Below are positions 23,929 through 34,559 of a stretch of DNA of 64,000 nt, in pieces; within the stretch, counting starts at the first letter, position 1; each line of letters begins with the position of its first letter. The DNA is from Manis javanica. Lineage: Eukaryota > Chordata > Mammalia > Pholidota > Manidae. A model generated the notes under the pieces. The model worked only from the letters and a program-made list of their open reading frames with translations. It had not been told where the DNA came from and searched no databases. The translations under genes and the position numbers were made by a program. The stretch lies in contig NC_133167.1 in assembly GCF_040802235.1 (NCBI RefSeq), positions 13,260,501-13,324,500 of the forward strand. Reading direction: 5' to 3'.

Positions 23929-25673
23929 AACTCATGGATAGGAAGAATTAATATTGTCAAAAGGGCCATCCTGCCTAAAGCAATCTACAGATTCAATGCA
24001 ATCCCTATCAAAATACCAACAGCATTCTTCAAAGAACTAGAGCAAATAGTTGTAAAATTCATATGGAACCACAAAAGACCCTAAATAGCCAAAACAGTAC
24101 TGAGAAGGAAGAATAAAGCAGGGGGAATTACACTCCCTGACTTCAAGCTCTACTACAAAGCCATAGTAATCAAGACAATTTGGTACTGGCACAAGAATAG
24201 ACCCATAGACCAATGGAACAGACTAGAGAGCCCAGATATAAACCCAAGCATATATGGTCAATTAATATATGATAAAGGAGCCATGGATATACAATGGGGA
24301 AATGACAGCCTCTTCAACAGTTTGCAAAGCTGGACAGCTACACATAAGAGAATGAAACTGGATTATTGTCTAACCCTATACACAAAAGTAAACTCAAAAT
24401 GGATCAAAGACCTGAATGTAAGTCATGAAACCATAAAACTCTTAGAAAAAAACATAGGCAAAAATCTCTTGGACATAAACATGAGCAACTTCTTCATGAA
24501 CATATCTCCCTGGACAAGGGAAACAAAAGCAAAAATGAACAAGTGGGACTATATCAAGCTGAAAAGCTTCTGTACAGGAAAGGACACCATTAGTAGAACA
24601 AAAAGACATCCTACAGTATGGGAGAATATATTCATAAATGACATATCCAATAAGGGGTTGATATCCAAAATATATAAAGACCTCACACACCTCAACAAAC
24701 AAAAAGCAAATAATCCAATTAAAAAATGGGCAGAGGAGGTGAACAGATACTTCTCCAAAGAAGAAATTCAGATGGCCAAGAGACACATGAAAAGATGTTC
24801 CACATCTCTAATCATCAGAGAAATGCAAATTAAAACCACAATGAGATATCACCTCACAGTAGTTAGGATGGCCAACATCCAAAAGACAAACAACAACAAA
24901 TGTTGGTGAGGATGTGGAGAAAGGGGAACCCTCCTACACTGCTGGTGGGAATGTAAATTAGTTCAACCATTGTGGAAAGCAGTATGGAGGTTCCTCAAAA
25001 AAACTCAAAGTAGACTTACCATTTGACCCAGGAATTCCACTCCTAGGAATTTACCCTAAGAATGAAGCAACCCAGTTTGAAAAGGACAGATGCACCCATA
25101 TGTTTATTGCAGCACTATTTAGAATAGCCAAGAAATGGAAACAACATAAGTGTCCATCAGTAGATGAATGGATAAAGAAGATGTGGTACATATACACAAT
25201 GGAATATTATTCAGTCACTAGAAGAAAACAAATCCTTCCATTTGCAACAACATGGATGGAGTTAAAGGGTATTATGCTCAGTGAAATAAGCCAGGTGGAG
25301 AAAGACAAGTATCAAATGATTTCACTCATCTGTGGGGTATAAGAACAAAGAAAAAACTGAAGGAACAAAACAGCAGCAGACTCACAGAACCCAAGAATAG
25401 ACTAACAGTTACCAAAGGGAAAGGGATTGGGGCAGATGGGTGAGAAGGGAGGGATAAGGGGGAAAAGGGGCATTACGATTAGCACGTGTAATGTAGGGGG
25501 TGGGGGTCACAGGGAAGGGCTGTGCAACACAGAGAAGACAAGTAGTGATTGTATAGCATCTTACTACACTGATGGACAGTGACTTTAATGGGGCATGTGG
25601 TGGGGACTTGATAATAGGGGGAGTCTAGTGACCATAATGTTGTTTATGTAACTGTACATCAATGATAGCAAAA
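23929..25673 (+). mobile_element. 5'-truncated L1 (young family)
   Basis: Begins inside ORF2, keeps the ORF2 C-terminus, and ends with a G-rich 3' UTR and an A tail. It is flanked by a direct repeat AAAAAGTCAATAG at 23916-23928 and 25674-25686, the target-site duplication expected of target-primed reverse transcription. The 3' UTR is the same family as the full-length L1 on the opposite strand further along. The element is old enough to have gained several stop codons. It inserted into HAL1-like sequence. Confidence 0.93.
24283..24909 (+). pseudogene. L1 ORF2p C-terminal fragment
   Basis: The 208-codon frame corresponds to the region of L1 ORF2p between the reverse transcriptase domain and the C-terminal zinc knuckle. 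It shows the conserved ISPW-type and '[11 protein letters not shown]' wording and '[26 protein letters not shown]'-equivalent residues (not all identical to the full-length copy). The frame ends just after the first zinc-knuckle Cys-Trp, where a TGA stands in place of the CGA arginine codon seen in the full-length L1 of this window, consistent with CpG deamination. Sequence homologous to ORF2 continues before and after this frame but is broken. It cannot make a functional protein. Confidence 0.9.
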
Positions 25674-25686
25674 AAAAAGTCAATAG
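25674..25686. repeat. Target-site duplication, right copy
   Basis: Pairs with 23916-23928. The A's of the duplication merge with the L1 tail, so the exact left edge is ambiguous by a few bases. Confidence 0.88.
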
Positions 25687-26225
25687 GAAAGTTAAGATGA
25701 AATACTAAAGAAATATACAATTAATTCAGAAGAAGGCAGGAAAAGAGTAATAATAAAAAAAGCAGATTGTACTAATAGAAAACAAAAAGTTACATATTAG
25801 ATTTATTCTATCAGTACTTTTCATTAAACAAGTATAGCCTAATTGTTCAAGTTAAAATGAAGAGATTGTAAGACTAAATAAAAAGCAATATCCAATCTAT
25901 ACTGTCTTCAAAAAACTTCACTTTAAATATAAAGACAGAGGTAGGTTAAAACTAAACAGTTGAAAATTGCTATTTAATAAAAAGAATAGTCATTAAAAAG
26001 CTGGAATAGTTATATTAATATCAAACAAAGTAGGCTTTAAAGCAAGGAACATTATAAATCAGTGATAAGGAGGAACATTTCAGTGATAAAGGCAAATTTA
26101 CCAAGAGCCCTCAACAACCCTAAACACATATGTCCTCGGATCAGAGTTTTAAATACAAAAGAAAAAGAAGACAAACTTAAAGGGAGAAATAAACCCACAA
26201 TAGTTGGAGATTTTCAATATTCCTT
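25687..26225 (+). mobile_element. HAL1-like / old LINE sequence, part 2
   Basis: Resumes old LINE wording after the nested L1: 'gctggaatagttatattaat', 'atcaaacaaagtaggcttta', 'ccaagagccctcaacaaccc' and 'cacaatagttggagattttc'. The last is the decayed endonuclease-domain region of an L1-type ORF2. It may be a different old L1 rather than the same HAL1. Confidence 0.6.
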
Positions 26226-26279
26226 TTTCTTATAAATGACAAGGTAGGAAAAAATACCAGCAGGGATATAGAAAGACCT

Positions 26280-26840
26280 TTTGTGTTTGGCCAAAATGGC
26301 GTAATGAACTGAACTTGCCATCTGCCTTAAGAACTGGAAAACTGGACAAGATATATGACACAACTGTTTTCACAAATTGAACGGGCTGCACATGACTTGA
26401 TCCCTGAGAGAAGGTCATTTACATGTGGTCTGGCTTACAACGATGCAGCTTTCTGCCCAGCGTCACTCTCTGAATCATTGTTCAAGGTGGGCTCACTGAA
26501 ACAGATTACAAAGGTCTCCCTGAGTAGAACAGACTTAAGTCATAGTTCAGGAACTTGTGGGACAGAGTCCCAGAGGGGAGAAAGCCACACAGAGAAAAAG
26601 CTTTAGACATCTGCATGGAGTTTCCCTTGAATCTATTGTGAACACTAAGCTATACAGGCAAAGAATGAACTGCCCCAAGGACAGGCAGAGAGCGACTGAG
26701 GAGCTCCGAGCTGAATGCTTTTAGAGATCACTCATGCAGGAGATGCTGAATTAGGATTTGTGAGAGTGGACTGTCCTCATTGACCACCTTGGGCACTCCG
26801 TGAGGATGCCAGAGGATCATGCCTTAGTCCTGTAGCCATC
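26280..26840 (+). mobile_element. Probable old LINE 5' region
   Basis: An 'aaaatggcgtaatgaactga' start followed by 'aactggaaaactggacaaga' resembles the 5' region of old LINE/HAL1 elements. The following sequence (to the Tigger-type insertion) has no other match I recognise. An 83-codon frame at 26355-26606 is not recognisable. Confidence 0.4.
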
Positions 26841-27148
26841 CAGGTAACCCTTGAACAACATGGTTCTGAACTACATGAGTCTACTTCTACAATAAGTACA
26901 CTGGAACATTTTTTGGAGATTTGCAACAATTTGAAAAAAAAATTTATTTTCTCTAGCTTACTCTATTGTAAGAGTACAGTATATAATACATACAAAATAT
27001 GCGCTAATTGACTGTTAATGTTATTGGTAAGGCTCTGGTCAACAGTAGGCTATTGGTAGTTAAGTTTTTGGGGAGTCAAATGTCATATGTGGATTTTCAG
27101 CTGCACAGGTGTCAGCTGAACCCCTGTATTGCTCAAGGATCAACTGTA
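26841..27148 (+). mobile_element. Tigger-type DNA transposon (MER8-like)
   Basis: The two ends are inverted copies: 'caggtaacccttgaacaaca' on the left and, reading back from the right, 'cagttgatccttgagcaata'. The interior has 'gtggattttcagctgcacag' and 'gtcagctgaacccctgtatt', the layout of a non-autonomous Tigger relative. These insert at TA; a TA follows the right end, but the left flank has changed. It sits inside old LINE sequence. Confidence 0.72.
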
Positions 27149-27159
27149 AGTAGCCCAGA

Positions 27160-27720
27160 ATAAAGACTGATCTAGAATCCACCCCAACAAAAACTAAAAA
27201 TCAAGCCTTGAAATAACCAACCTAATTGGCAAGAAATTGAATCGCTGGCCAGAACAAATTTAATACTCTCTGAAGGACAACAACCATAATCCAGACATTA
27301 AACAATGTAAAATTATAATGTCCAGTATCTTGTAAAAATCTAGAAAACTCTAAGCAGGTCATTATGACCTATAACGAGGAGGAAAACCAATCAAGAGCTA
27401 CAAGCCCAGAAATAAGATAGTTAATAGAATCATAAGACAAACATTTTAAGATGGCTATTATAAATATGCCCATAATCACAGAAAAGCATGATGATACTGA
27501 AAAGAGAGATGGAGTATATGAAAATCAAATAGAAATTCTAAAGATGAAAAAGTACAGAATCTGAAATGAAAAATTCACCATACAAAAAGCATGTAACTAA
27601 ATTTAACATTCATTATAAAATCTCTCAGTAAATTAGAAATAAAAAGTAACTTCTTCATCCTTTTATACAGCAGTATGAAAAACCTACATTTAAGTTAGAC
27701 TAACTGGTTAAGGACTGAAT
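27160..27720 (+). mobile_element. HAL1/old L1 ORF1-region fragment
   Basis: Carries wording typical of an old L1/HAL1 ORF1 region: 'aatactctctgaaggacaac', 'aacattttaagatggctatt' and 'aaagtacagaatctgaaatg'. No open frame remains. Together with the preceding old LINE piece, it is likely one element split by the Tigger-type insertion. Confidence 0.5.
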
Positions 27721-27842
27721 ACTTCTCCGTTAAGACTGAAACAAGGCCAGGATGGCGATTGTCATCACTTCTGTTCAACATAACATTCGACATCATAGCG
27801 TATGAAATAAATAAGTAAATGGTCGGTGAAGTCTGCAACTTA

Positions 27843-28283
27843 CTTTATTTATTTTTATTTTGTTATTATTAATCTGCAATTACATGAAGAACATTATGTT
27901 TACTAGGCTCCCCCCTTCACCAAGTCCCCCCCACAAACCCCATTACAGTCACTGTCCATCAGCGTAGTAAGATGCTGTAGAGTCACTACTTGTCTTCTCT
28001 GTGTTGCGCAGCCCTCCCTGTGCCCCCCCACATTATACATGCTAATCGTAATGCCCCCTTTCTTTTTCCCTACCCTTATCCCTCCCTTCCCACCCATCCT
28101 CCCAGTCCCTTTCCCTTTCGTAACTGCTAGTCCATTCTTGGGTTCTGTGATTCTGCTGCTGTTTTGTTCCTTCAGTTTTTCTTTGTTCTTATACTCCACA
28201 GATGAGTGAAATCATTTGATGCTTGTCTTTCTCCGCCTGGCTTATTTCACTGAGCATAATACCCTCTAGCTCCATCCATGTTG
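27843..28283 (-). mobile_element. 5'-truncated L1 3' end (young family)
   Basis: Reading the minus strand, it contains only the last codons of ORF2 and the G-rich 3' UTR, ending in an impure A-rich tail (plus-strand T-rich start). Near-identical flanks, GCAACTTACTTT at 27835-27846 and GCAACTAACTTT at 28286-28297, form a one-mismatch target-site duplication. The wording matches the 3' UTR of the full-length L1 in this window, so it is the same family. The 98-codon minus frame (27903-28199) is 3' UTR read-through, not a gene. Confidence 0.9.
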
Positions 28284-28297
28284 TGCAACTAACTTTT

Positions 28298-28940
28298 GCA
28301 ATGCAGCTCCAACTGGTTCAAAAGTACCAAAAGTCATAGAATGTTCTATATGGACATAAAAGGTTATGAATTTCAATTCTGTCTTTCCATATTTATGAAG
28401 AATCTAGGATGTGCCTCATTGCCCCAAGGGTACCTGTGTCATACCTGTTGGGAAGATAATATTTTTAAACACATTTCACTGTTCCGTTCTTTTTGTATTA
28501 GTGTCAAGGTGATTTTTTTCTCCATACCCATTCTTTCAGAGGCAACCACTTGGCCTTGGGAGGATTCAGAGATTCATGAAAGCAGGGATACAAAGCCAAA
28601 GAGGAACCCATCAGCTTTTGAATGGAAAGTTTTGAGTCTGCAACAGTGAAATTGTCTTCCAACCCAGGCTTCATAGAGAAAAAAAATAATTTTTAAATTC
28701 CTTTAGACGTCATAAACATATTATAAACTAGGCCTGACAAATTAGATCACAGAGTTTCTTCCGCAGTACACAGACAAGATTGATTCCACCATTAAAGCTG
28801 CACCGTGAGGCTTGGCGTTTCCAGAAAGAGGAATGGTGATGAGTGATATTTCTAAGCACAGTCCATGAAGAGAGGGAAATACTATGAAACCCTGCTTCTC
28901 CATGCTGGTGAAGTGCGGGAAGGGGAAGGAGACATAAAAA
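28298..28940. other. Unassigned sequence with a 117-codon open frame
   Basis: A plus-strand frame at 28296-28649 starts in the flank of the truncated L1 and shows no known domain. No repeat was recognised. I regard the frame as chance. Confidence 0.35.
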
Positions 28941-28944
28941 GCTG

Positions 28945-29390
28945 AATTAGCTCTTGCTGCATAATGAACCATCTCAAATTTCCTGTCTTTAGACAACAAT
29001 CATTTATGTTTAGTTCATGATATTACAAGTCATCTGATTGGCTGAGCTCAGCTAGGTAGCTCTAGTGTTGGCTGGGCTTACTACTGATCCGTCTGTGGTC
29101 AGCTGCCTGGTGGACTGGCTGGGCTGAGCTGAGATGGTCTCCCATGGGCTAGCTTGTCTCCATTTTTCAATGTGTCCCTTCCTCCAGCCAGCTAACCCGT
29201 TCTTGTTCATATGGTACTGGCCATGTTCCAATAAAGAGGACTGAGTCAAGATTCAAGGGGTAGAGAAAGAGACCCTATCTCTTGTTGGGAGGGACTTCAA
29301 AGTCACATTGCAAAAGAGCATGAAGGGGAATAAGAGTGGCCATTTTTGTAAGCTATTTTCCACAAAGAGTCATGTTATTGGAGGATGTGC
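28945..29390 (-). mobile_element. MLT-type LTR, minus orientation
   Basis: Plus-strand phrases 'cttgctgcataatgaaccat', 'caacaatcatttatgtttag', 'tggctgagctcagctaggta', 'aagtcacattgcaaaagagc' and 'gtggccatttttgtaagcta' are the reverse of an MLT1-type (or related) LTR. The subfamily is uncertain. The 65-codon minus frame here is incidental. Confidence 0.6.
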
Positions 29391-29454
29391 TGAAATAGGA
29401 CGAAGGAAAATAAAAACCAAGAGCCTCGTCTTGATTTGTGTTTGGATCTCAAAG

Positions 29455-29912
29455 AGGAAACCCTAACGCTGAGTCGGAGAGAGAAGAGACCATGTGATCA
29501 GTGGCATGAGCTGCTGAGTCGGAGGGAGGTTCTGGGTCTTACCCCCCTGGGTTATCTCCTGAGTCCTTGGTGACAATAGTAGAAGGTATCCAAGAGTCCC
29601 GGGCTGTTCTGAAAAGACAGTGATGGTGTGAGAGTGATGCAATGCTAGAAAAATCTCATCAGCCTTTGCTGGGTTTGAAGCTCGAAGGGGCCCATAAATC
29701 AAGGAATGCAGGCAGCTTCCAGAAGGTAGAAAAGGCAAGAAAACAGATTTTTCTCTAGGGTCTCCAGAAGGACTGCAGCCTTGCCAATACCTTGGTTTTA
29801 GTCCAGGGAGACCAGTTTTAGACTTCCAACCTCCAGGTCTGTAAAATAACAATTGTGTGTTATTTTAAACCACTAAGTCTGTGGTAGTTTGTTACAGCAA
29901 TTACGCCTTCTC
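29455..29912 (+). mobile_element. MLT1 LTR, forward
   Basis: The 3' part is convincing: 'atcagcctttgctgggtttg', 'aatgcaggcagcttccagaa', 'ccagaaggactgcagccttg', 'ttattttaaaccactaagtc' and 'tggtagtttgttacagcaat'. The 5' part is less clear. It lies back to back with an LTR in the opposite orientation. A 129-codon antisense frame (29463-29852) reads through it and is not a gene. Confidence 0.78.
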
Positions 29913-30925
29913 TCAGCTTGAAGGGAGGATGGAGACCCGAGACCGTTCACTTCCTGAAGTTACGGACTTCTCCCCAGGGAGGGCAGGGCTCGGGATTCCA
30001 ATGATGCTTTCTTTTTCCTCCAGCCCCACCCCCAAGTCCCCTCTGCTTCTCTTTCCTGGAGGGAACAGGGAGGGGGAGGGTAGGTACTGAGACAGTTGTG
30101 GGGGCAACTGAGTCTGTCTTGCTACCTCTCGGTAGGTCCTAGGGGCATGTCTGGCCCTTATTATTTGGGGGGTTTTTAGGATGTAGTTATTTCCAGTCTC
30201 TGAAGCTGCACTTTGGCCGTCTATGTCAAATCCTCAGGGGACAGGATAACCCCAACAACATGCTGTTGCATTCGCATAACCGAGCAATGCCATGCACATT
30301 AAAATTTTTCGCCATATACCACACACATAATCTACACTGTTTGAGGCACAGATTCAAAGCAGCTCTTTCCTGACATGAATAATTTATTCTTATATTTTAG
30401 TGATAAATATGTATACATAGTTTTAAGCGTCTAATACTATTGTGAGTTTTATTATTTAAAATAGACACACCTTGCCCATTTCCTAAGAAGACTCATCCGG
30501 TTTCTAGCCTGGTGGGTACATACCTGATAGCTCGGCAGGGCAGGGGACTGCGTGTCTGGCTCTTAGGTATTCAGGTTTTTCATTCCCTTCCCTGTTTTCA
30601 GCCCAATGATCCATTGTTTCCTCTGCTTGCCTTTCCAGGAAAGTTACCTAACTCAGTTTCAGGGGTGTGAACTGGGGATGTAAGTGCTCAATCAACCACG
30701 CTCTATGTTTTCAGCTCCACTCCATAACTTGGACTTCATTTGGAAGATTCTGGTTCCCTCAATCACTGTGCCTTTGAGGGCTCTGTAGTATGACTCAGCT
30801 TGCCTATTACTGTGATTCTCTCCTGCCCCAATGCACAGTTTGATTTCAGCATCTCTGCTCTGCTAAATCAGCTGTGACTCATCCATCTATTTTCCAACCT
30901 TCAAAATTCTGTTGACAATCTGGCC
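29913..30925. other. Unassigned sequence with a G-rich patch
   Basis: Contains a G-rich patch at about 30060-30081 with four runs of three or more G's. No gene was recognised. Confidence 0.4.
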
Positions 30926-30929
30926 TGCT

Positions 30930-31090
30930 GTCATTTCTTCTCTTGCTCTCTTGTTTTTGTATAAAGGCACACAATTGGATACCATATAGCTTTTTACCAT
31001 TATCGAAAGGGATTCAGGGATGGAGCAGAGATAAGCATATGTGATCTGTCTGCCTTCTGCATCTGCAGATCTCTTTCCTTTGTTTCTTCA
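30930..31090 (+). repeat. Diverged repeat, copy 1 of 2
   Basis: Shares an ordered set of phrases with 32865-33020 in the same orientation: a 'tgtataaaggcacacaattg' / 'tgtgtaaaggcacaaaattg' pair, then 'gggatggagcagagataa' in both. Both are probably copies of an old interspersed family that I cannot name. Confidence 0.6.
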
Positions 31091-31307
31091 AATCCTTGAG
31101 TCATTTATGAATATTACCTTCAGGAAACAGTGTAAAAGTAACAAATCTACTTCTTTGGATAAAAACAAGACATTTTTCCCATTTTGAATTCCTTAAAAAA
31201 TACCCATTATCTAATACAATTCAATAAATCCATAGAGCTTGTGTGTTTCCAATAGTAATTTAGATAAAGTGGCAGGTGTGGCCTCCATTTGGGTCATTTG
31301 GTAGCAC

Positions 31308-31346
31308 CTGGTTGCCATGGTCACAGGTTCTATAAAATGACGTCAG
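31308..31346 (+). promoter_or_regulatory. X-box-like motif, TATA-like and palindromic CRE cluster
   Basis: Within 40 bp lie an RFX X-box-like sequence (GGTTGCCATGGTCAC), a TATAAAA (31331-31337) and a perfect palindromic CRE, TGACGTCA (31338-31345). In known promoters an X-box next to a CRE is a common pair bound by RFX and CREB/ATF factors. No transcript or exon is visible nearby, so the function is a guess. Confidence 0.35.
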
Positions 31347-31770
31347 TAAATAATGAAATACTGTTTTCTTTTCCTCAGCACTAAGCTAGTATTCAAATAT
31401 TTACAGGTACAGCAGACTTACTGAGCTTTCAAAAATATCAAAATAAGTCTGCTTTCTAAAGGGCATAGCTTTGTTACTGGTAGGTAAGGGACACAAATAT
31501 ATCAAATTCTTGCTTTTGACAAGCAGATACAATAAGGAAACTAACATATAATCTTCCAGGACTTTATTTTAGTTTACTATCAGAGAAAATCTATTTCCAC
31601 ACAAATAAGATTAGCTTCATTTTAAAAAATTAGTTTTGGTTTAAGTCATTTGGCAAATGATAATAGCCCTAAGATAATTTATCTGCTCATTCACACTTAA
31701 TGTTAATGATTATTAACATTAAGGTAGATTTAATTTCTGTAACCATAGATGATGACTTCAATTTAGGATA
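31347..31770. other. Unassigned sequence with a 12-bp inverted repeat
   Basis: Contains a perfect inverted repeat CTTAATGTTAAT / ATTAACATTAAG with a 4-base loop at 31696-31723. No gene was recognised. Confidence 0.45.
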
Positions 31771-31774
31771 TCCA

Positions 31775-32010
31775 AGACTTCCTTTTAATTTTAATTTTAT
31801 TGTGGTAAAAACACTAAATGAGCCCAACCTTCTTAACAGACTTTTAAGTGTATAATATAATATTCTTAACTATGGGAACAATCTTAACACAGCAGATATC
31901 TAGAATTTATTCAGCTTGCATTACTGAAACTATATGACTATTGATTTGCAACTCCCCATTTCTTTCAAATGACTTATCAATCACCAAACGACTACTCATT
32001 TTTCTTTAAA
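31775..32010 (-). mobile_element. Old L1 (L1MB-like) 3' UTR
   Basis: Plus-strand phrases 'ttttattgtggtaaaaacac', 'acttttaagtgtataatata' and 'gcaactccccatttcttt' are the reverse of an L1MB-type 3' UTR. It is diverged and contains no coding part. Confidence 0.7.
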
Positions 32011-32860
32011 GATCTTTGCTCTGTACTTTGACTCAAAGAGCCTAGAAAATTCTGATGTGATCTTTTATAAGAAAAGAGTAGTAAAATGTAAAACAGAGCA
32101 TATGAAAAGAGAATGAGTTTTAGGGTTCTAGAGAGGTGCATGTGGAAAATGTAATTTTCATGTTTGATTAGTTTTTGCTTCTGTTTTCATTTGGCAGAAG
32201 TTGTGAGTAGATAACAAATTGGAGAACAAATGTGTAGTTGATTAAAGCTTCTCTGCTATTTTCTGAGACAACCCTAATAGCATATATCTAAATAAACATT
32301 CTAACATTCATCCCAGGCAAAAATTATATATTTTAATATCAAAATCATTAGAAGAGTTATTTTACTTTGAAATCTGTTGGTCTCTAGATGAAGGGGTTAT
32401 ATGAGCACCCTCTGGTGCTGAATTTAACAAGAATAATAATAATTGAACAGTTGTTGTTGTTTAACCTGAAGACCAGATGGAATTTAAAGAATTTTTCAAT
32501 TGTCAGAAAGAGGTGCTCTCCAAATTACCATTTAGATTCTTTCCCAGGTTCTGGATTAGAGAAATTGGCCAACATATAATATTTATCCATTTATTTTGCT
32601 AGAGTCATCTGGCACTTGAGATAAAAAGCTGACTCAGAAATCCAGCAAAACTCTTTTGTTATCTAGAACCCCTCTGAAATTGTGGAGTCATTCATCCATT
32701 CCTTCGCTCACTTATTGAGTGTAGTTTATGGAAGAATATTGAGATTCTTGTGGGTGGGACGGCAGTGCTGAGAAACTGGCTTTTTCTCCACCGAAGTTCA
32801 TTATCATCACACACACAGGGACCGTCTTTGCGGCAGCTGGAGACAGCATTTATTGCCACC
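32011..32860. other. Unassigned sequence
   Basis: No recognised gene or repeat. Confidence 0.4.
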
Positions 32861-32864
32861 AACT

Positions 32865-33025
32865 TCTGTTATTTTCAGCCAATAGGATTTATATCCCGTT
32901 CTCTTGCCTCTGTGTAAAGGCACAAAATTGTATGCTCTGTATCCTTTACTATTACTGAAGGTGGTTCTGGGATGGAGCAGAGATAAACATGTGGGATCAG
33001 TCAACCTTGCCCATCTTTTCTCCCC
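32865..33025 (+). repeat. Diverged repeat, copy 2 of 2
   Basis: Counterpart of the copy at 30930-31090, about 1.9 kb away, with the shared phrase 'gggatggagcagagataa' and 'aaaggcacaaaattg'. The overlapping frames on both strands are incidental. Confidence 0.6.
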
Positions 33026-33154
33026 ATTTGTATACAATATTGCAAAGAGGTTAAGGTTTGATACATATAAACACATAGAAATACCTTATATTTGGCTTTG
33101 CAAATCATAAAATTGGAACATCTAATATAGGCAAACTTACAAAGTAATGGTCTA

Positions 33155-33295
33155 CGGTAAGTGCTGCCCACATGCATCAAAATACCCTGGAAGGCCTATT
33201 AGAACTGTCAGCACCAGCTTTCCCTTTTTTAGTCCCAAATTTAGAGCTTTGAATGCAGGTTCAGGCATTCAGTTTTCATATACATAAAAAACAAA
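33155..33295 (+). mobile_element. Possible MER5-like fragment
   Basis: 'gctgcccacatgcatcaaaa', 'taccctggaaggcctattag' and the 'gaatgcaggttcaggcattc' part follow MER5A order loosely. Weak. Confidence 0.4.
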
Positions 33296-33917
33296 ACACT
33301 AGAATGAAGACTCTAAATTCACAATTACTCAAGAATCAGTGTTTTTTATAACCAAGCCCCTTGGTTGACTTATTTAATTTACCCTATAAATATAGTTATT
33401 AAAATGACAGTTTTTTTCTAGAATATCATTGAAAAGAAAGGAGCAAAAATTTTAAAGCACCAACATTTTTCTGAAAACAAAATATCATTGAGAAGTGCAT
33501 ATGTCTTCGCAGGGTGATTGTGTACACGTGGTAAGCATTCAATAAATGCTCTTTACTGTTTTTATATTCAAGCAGCAAAAACAATCTGGACCACCCTGAA
33601 GTTCTTTTCCTCCTCAAAATGACATTCTTTAAGTTACAATTTGATCCTATCAGTAAAAGTCAAACAAAAAATTCTGTCTTTGATATTATTATGGTATAAA
33701 GACAAAGTATATTTTATAAAACTAGGACAGACACATATGGAATCATATTCTGTCAGAACTATAGGAAGAAAAGAAAGCTGTTTTGATGAGAATCAAATGG
33801 TGGTCTTCCCTTTATTTTCCTCCCATCAGAGTAAGGGAAAATTGAATTATGTAATTTAAAATTATATGTGCCACATCACATACATCAGGCATGTAAACAA
33901 CAAGGGCTTGAAGCTGA

Positions 33918-34112
33918 ATCAGTGGTTTCAAGAGCTGACCATACATCAGAACAACCTGGAGAGTTACTAAAATTATAGAACCCTGAGACCACCCCCTAGA
34001 GATTCTGATTCAACAAATCAAGGGAAGGCCAAGGCTTCTGTAAGTTTAACAGGGGCCCTCCAGTGATTCTAAACTAGTAGGTCCAGTGGGCAGTATTTAA
34101 GAACCAGTCCTC
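33918..34112 (+). mobile_element. MER5A hAT-Charlie element
   Basis: Near full length: starts CAGTGGTTTCAAGAGCTGACC, then 'acatcagaacaacctggaga', 'gagaccaccccctagagatt', 'ctgattcaacaaatcaaggg' and ends 'tatttaagaaccagtcc'. This is the non-autonomous hAT element MER5A with recognisable ends. Confidence 0.85.
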
Positions 34113-34424
34113 TTAATGACTACCCCTCCTTGACTCCATGTCAACATGTGCTTTCCTTATTGACAAGAAAGAGATGGTGAGTTAAACACTAGTGATACAG
34201 TACTTCAGCCTGGCAGTCCCGATAACTACTGTACACACATTTTAAAACAATTAGTCAAATGGCCATGTATGACTTCAAGAGGATAAAGTATAACCTACAT
34301 ATACTCAGAAGTTCAAGAGCACCAGATATTCATTAGTAATGTTTGCCACATGACACTTGATTTTTGCCCATGATACATTTTCTGATAATATCATATACCT
34401 ATTGGAGTATTCAGTTCTTGTCTG

Positions 34425-34545
34425 TTCACACTAGATTGCAGAAGTTTTGAGGTCAGGATGTTTATTTTAGTTTGTCACCAGTGAGTGTTACTCTGGCTGG
34501 CAAAGAGTAAATACCCAAATAAATGGTTGATGAATGAAAGGATGA
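34425..34545 (+). repeat. L2/MIR-type 3' tail
   Basis: 'cactagattgcagaagtttt', 'gaggtcaggatgtttatttt' and 'aaataaatggttgatgaatg' follow the shared 3' tail of L2/MIR-class elements. Confidence 0.6.
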
Positions 34546-34559
34546 GACAGAGGGCTATC

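Noticed and set aside
28296..28649. 117-codon plus-strand frame considered as an exon or retrogene
   Set aside because: It starts in the flank of an L1 tail, shows no known domain and has no supporting signals; chance length is plausible in 64 kb.
29463..29852. 129-codon minus-strand frame
   Set aside because: It is antisense to an MLT1 LTR and has no domain.
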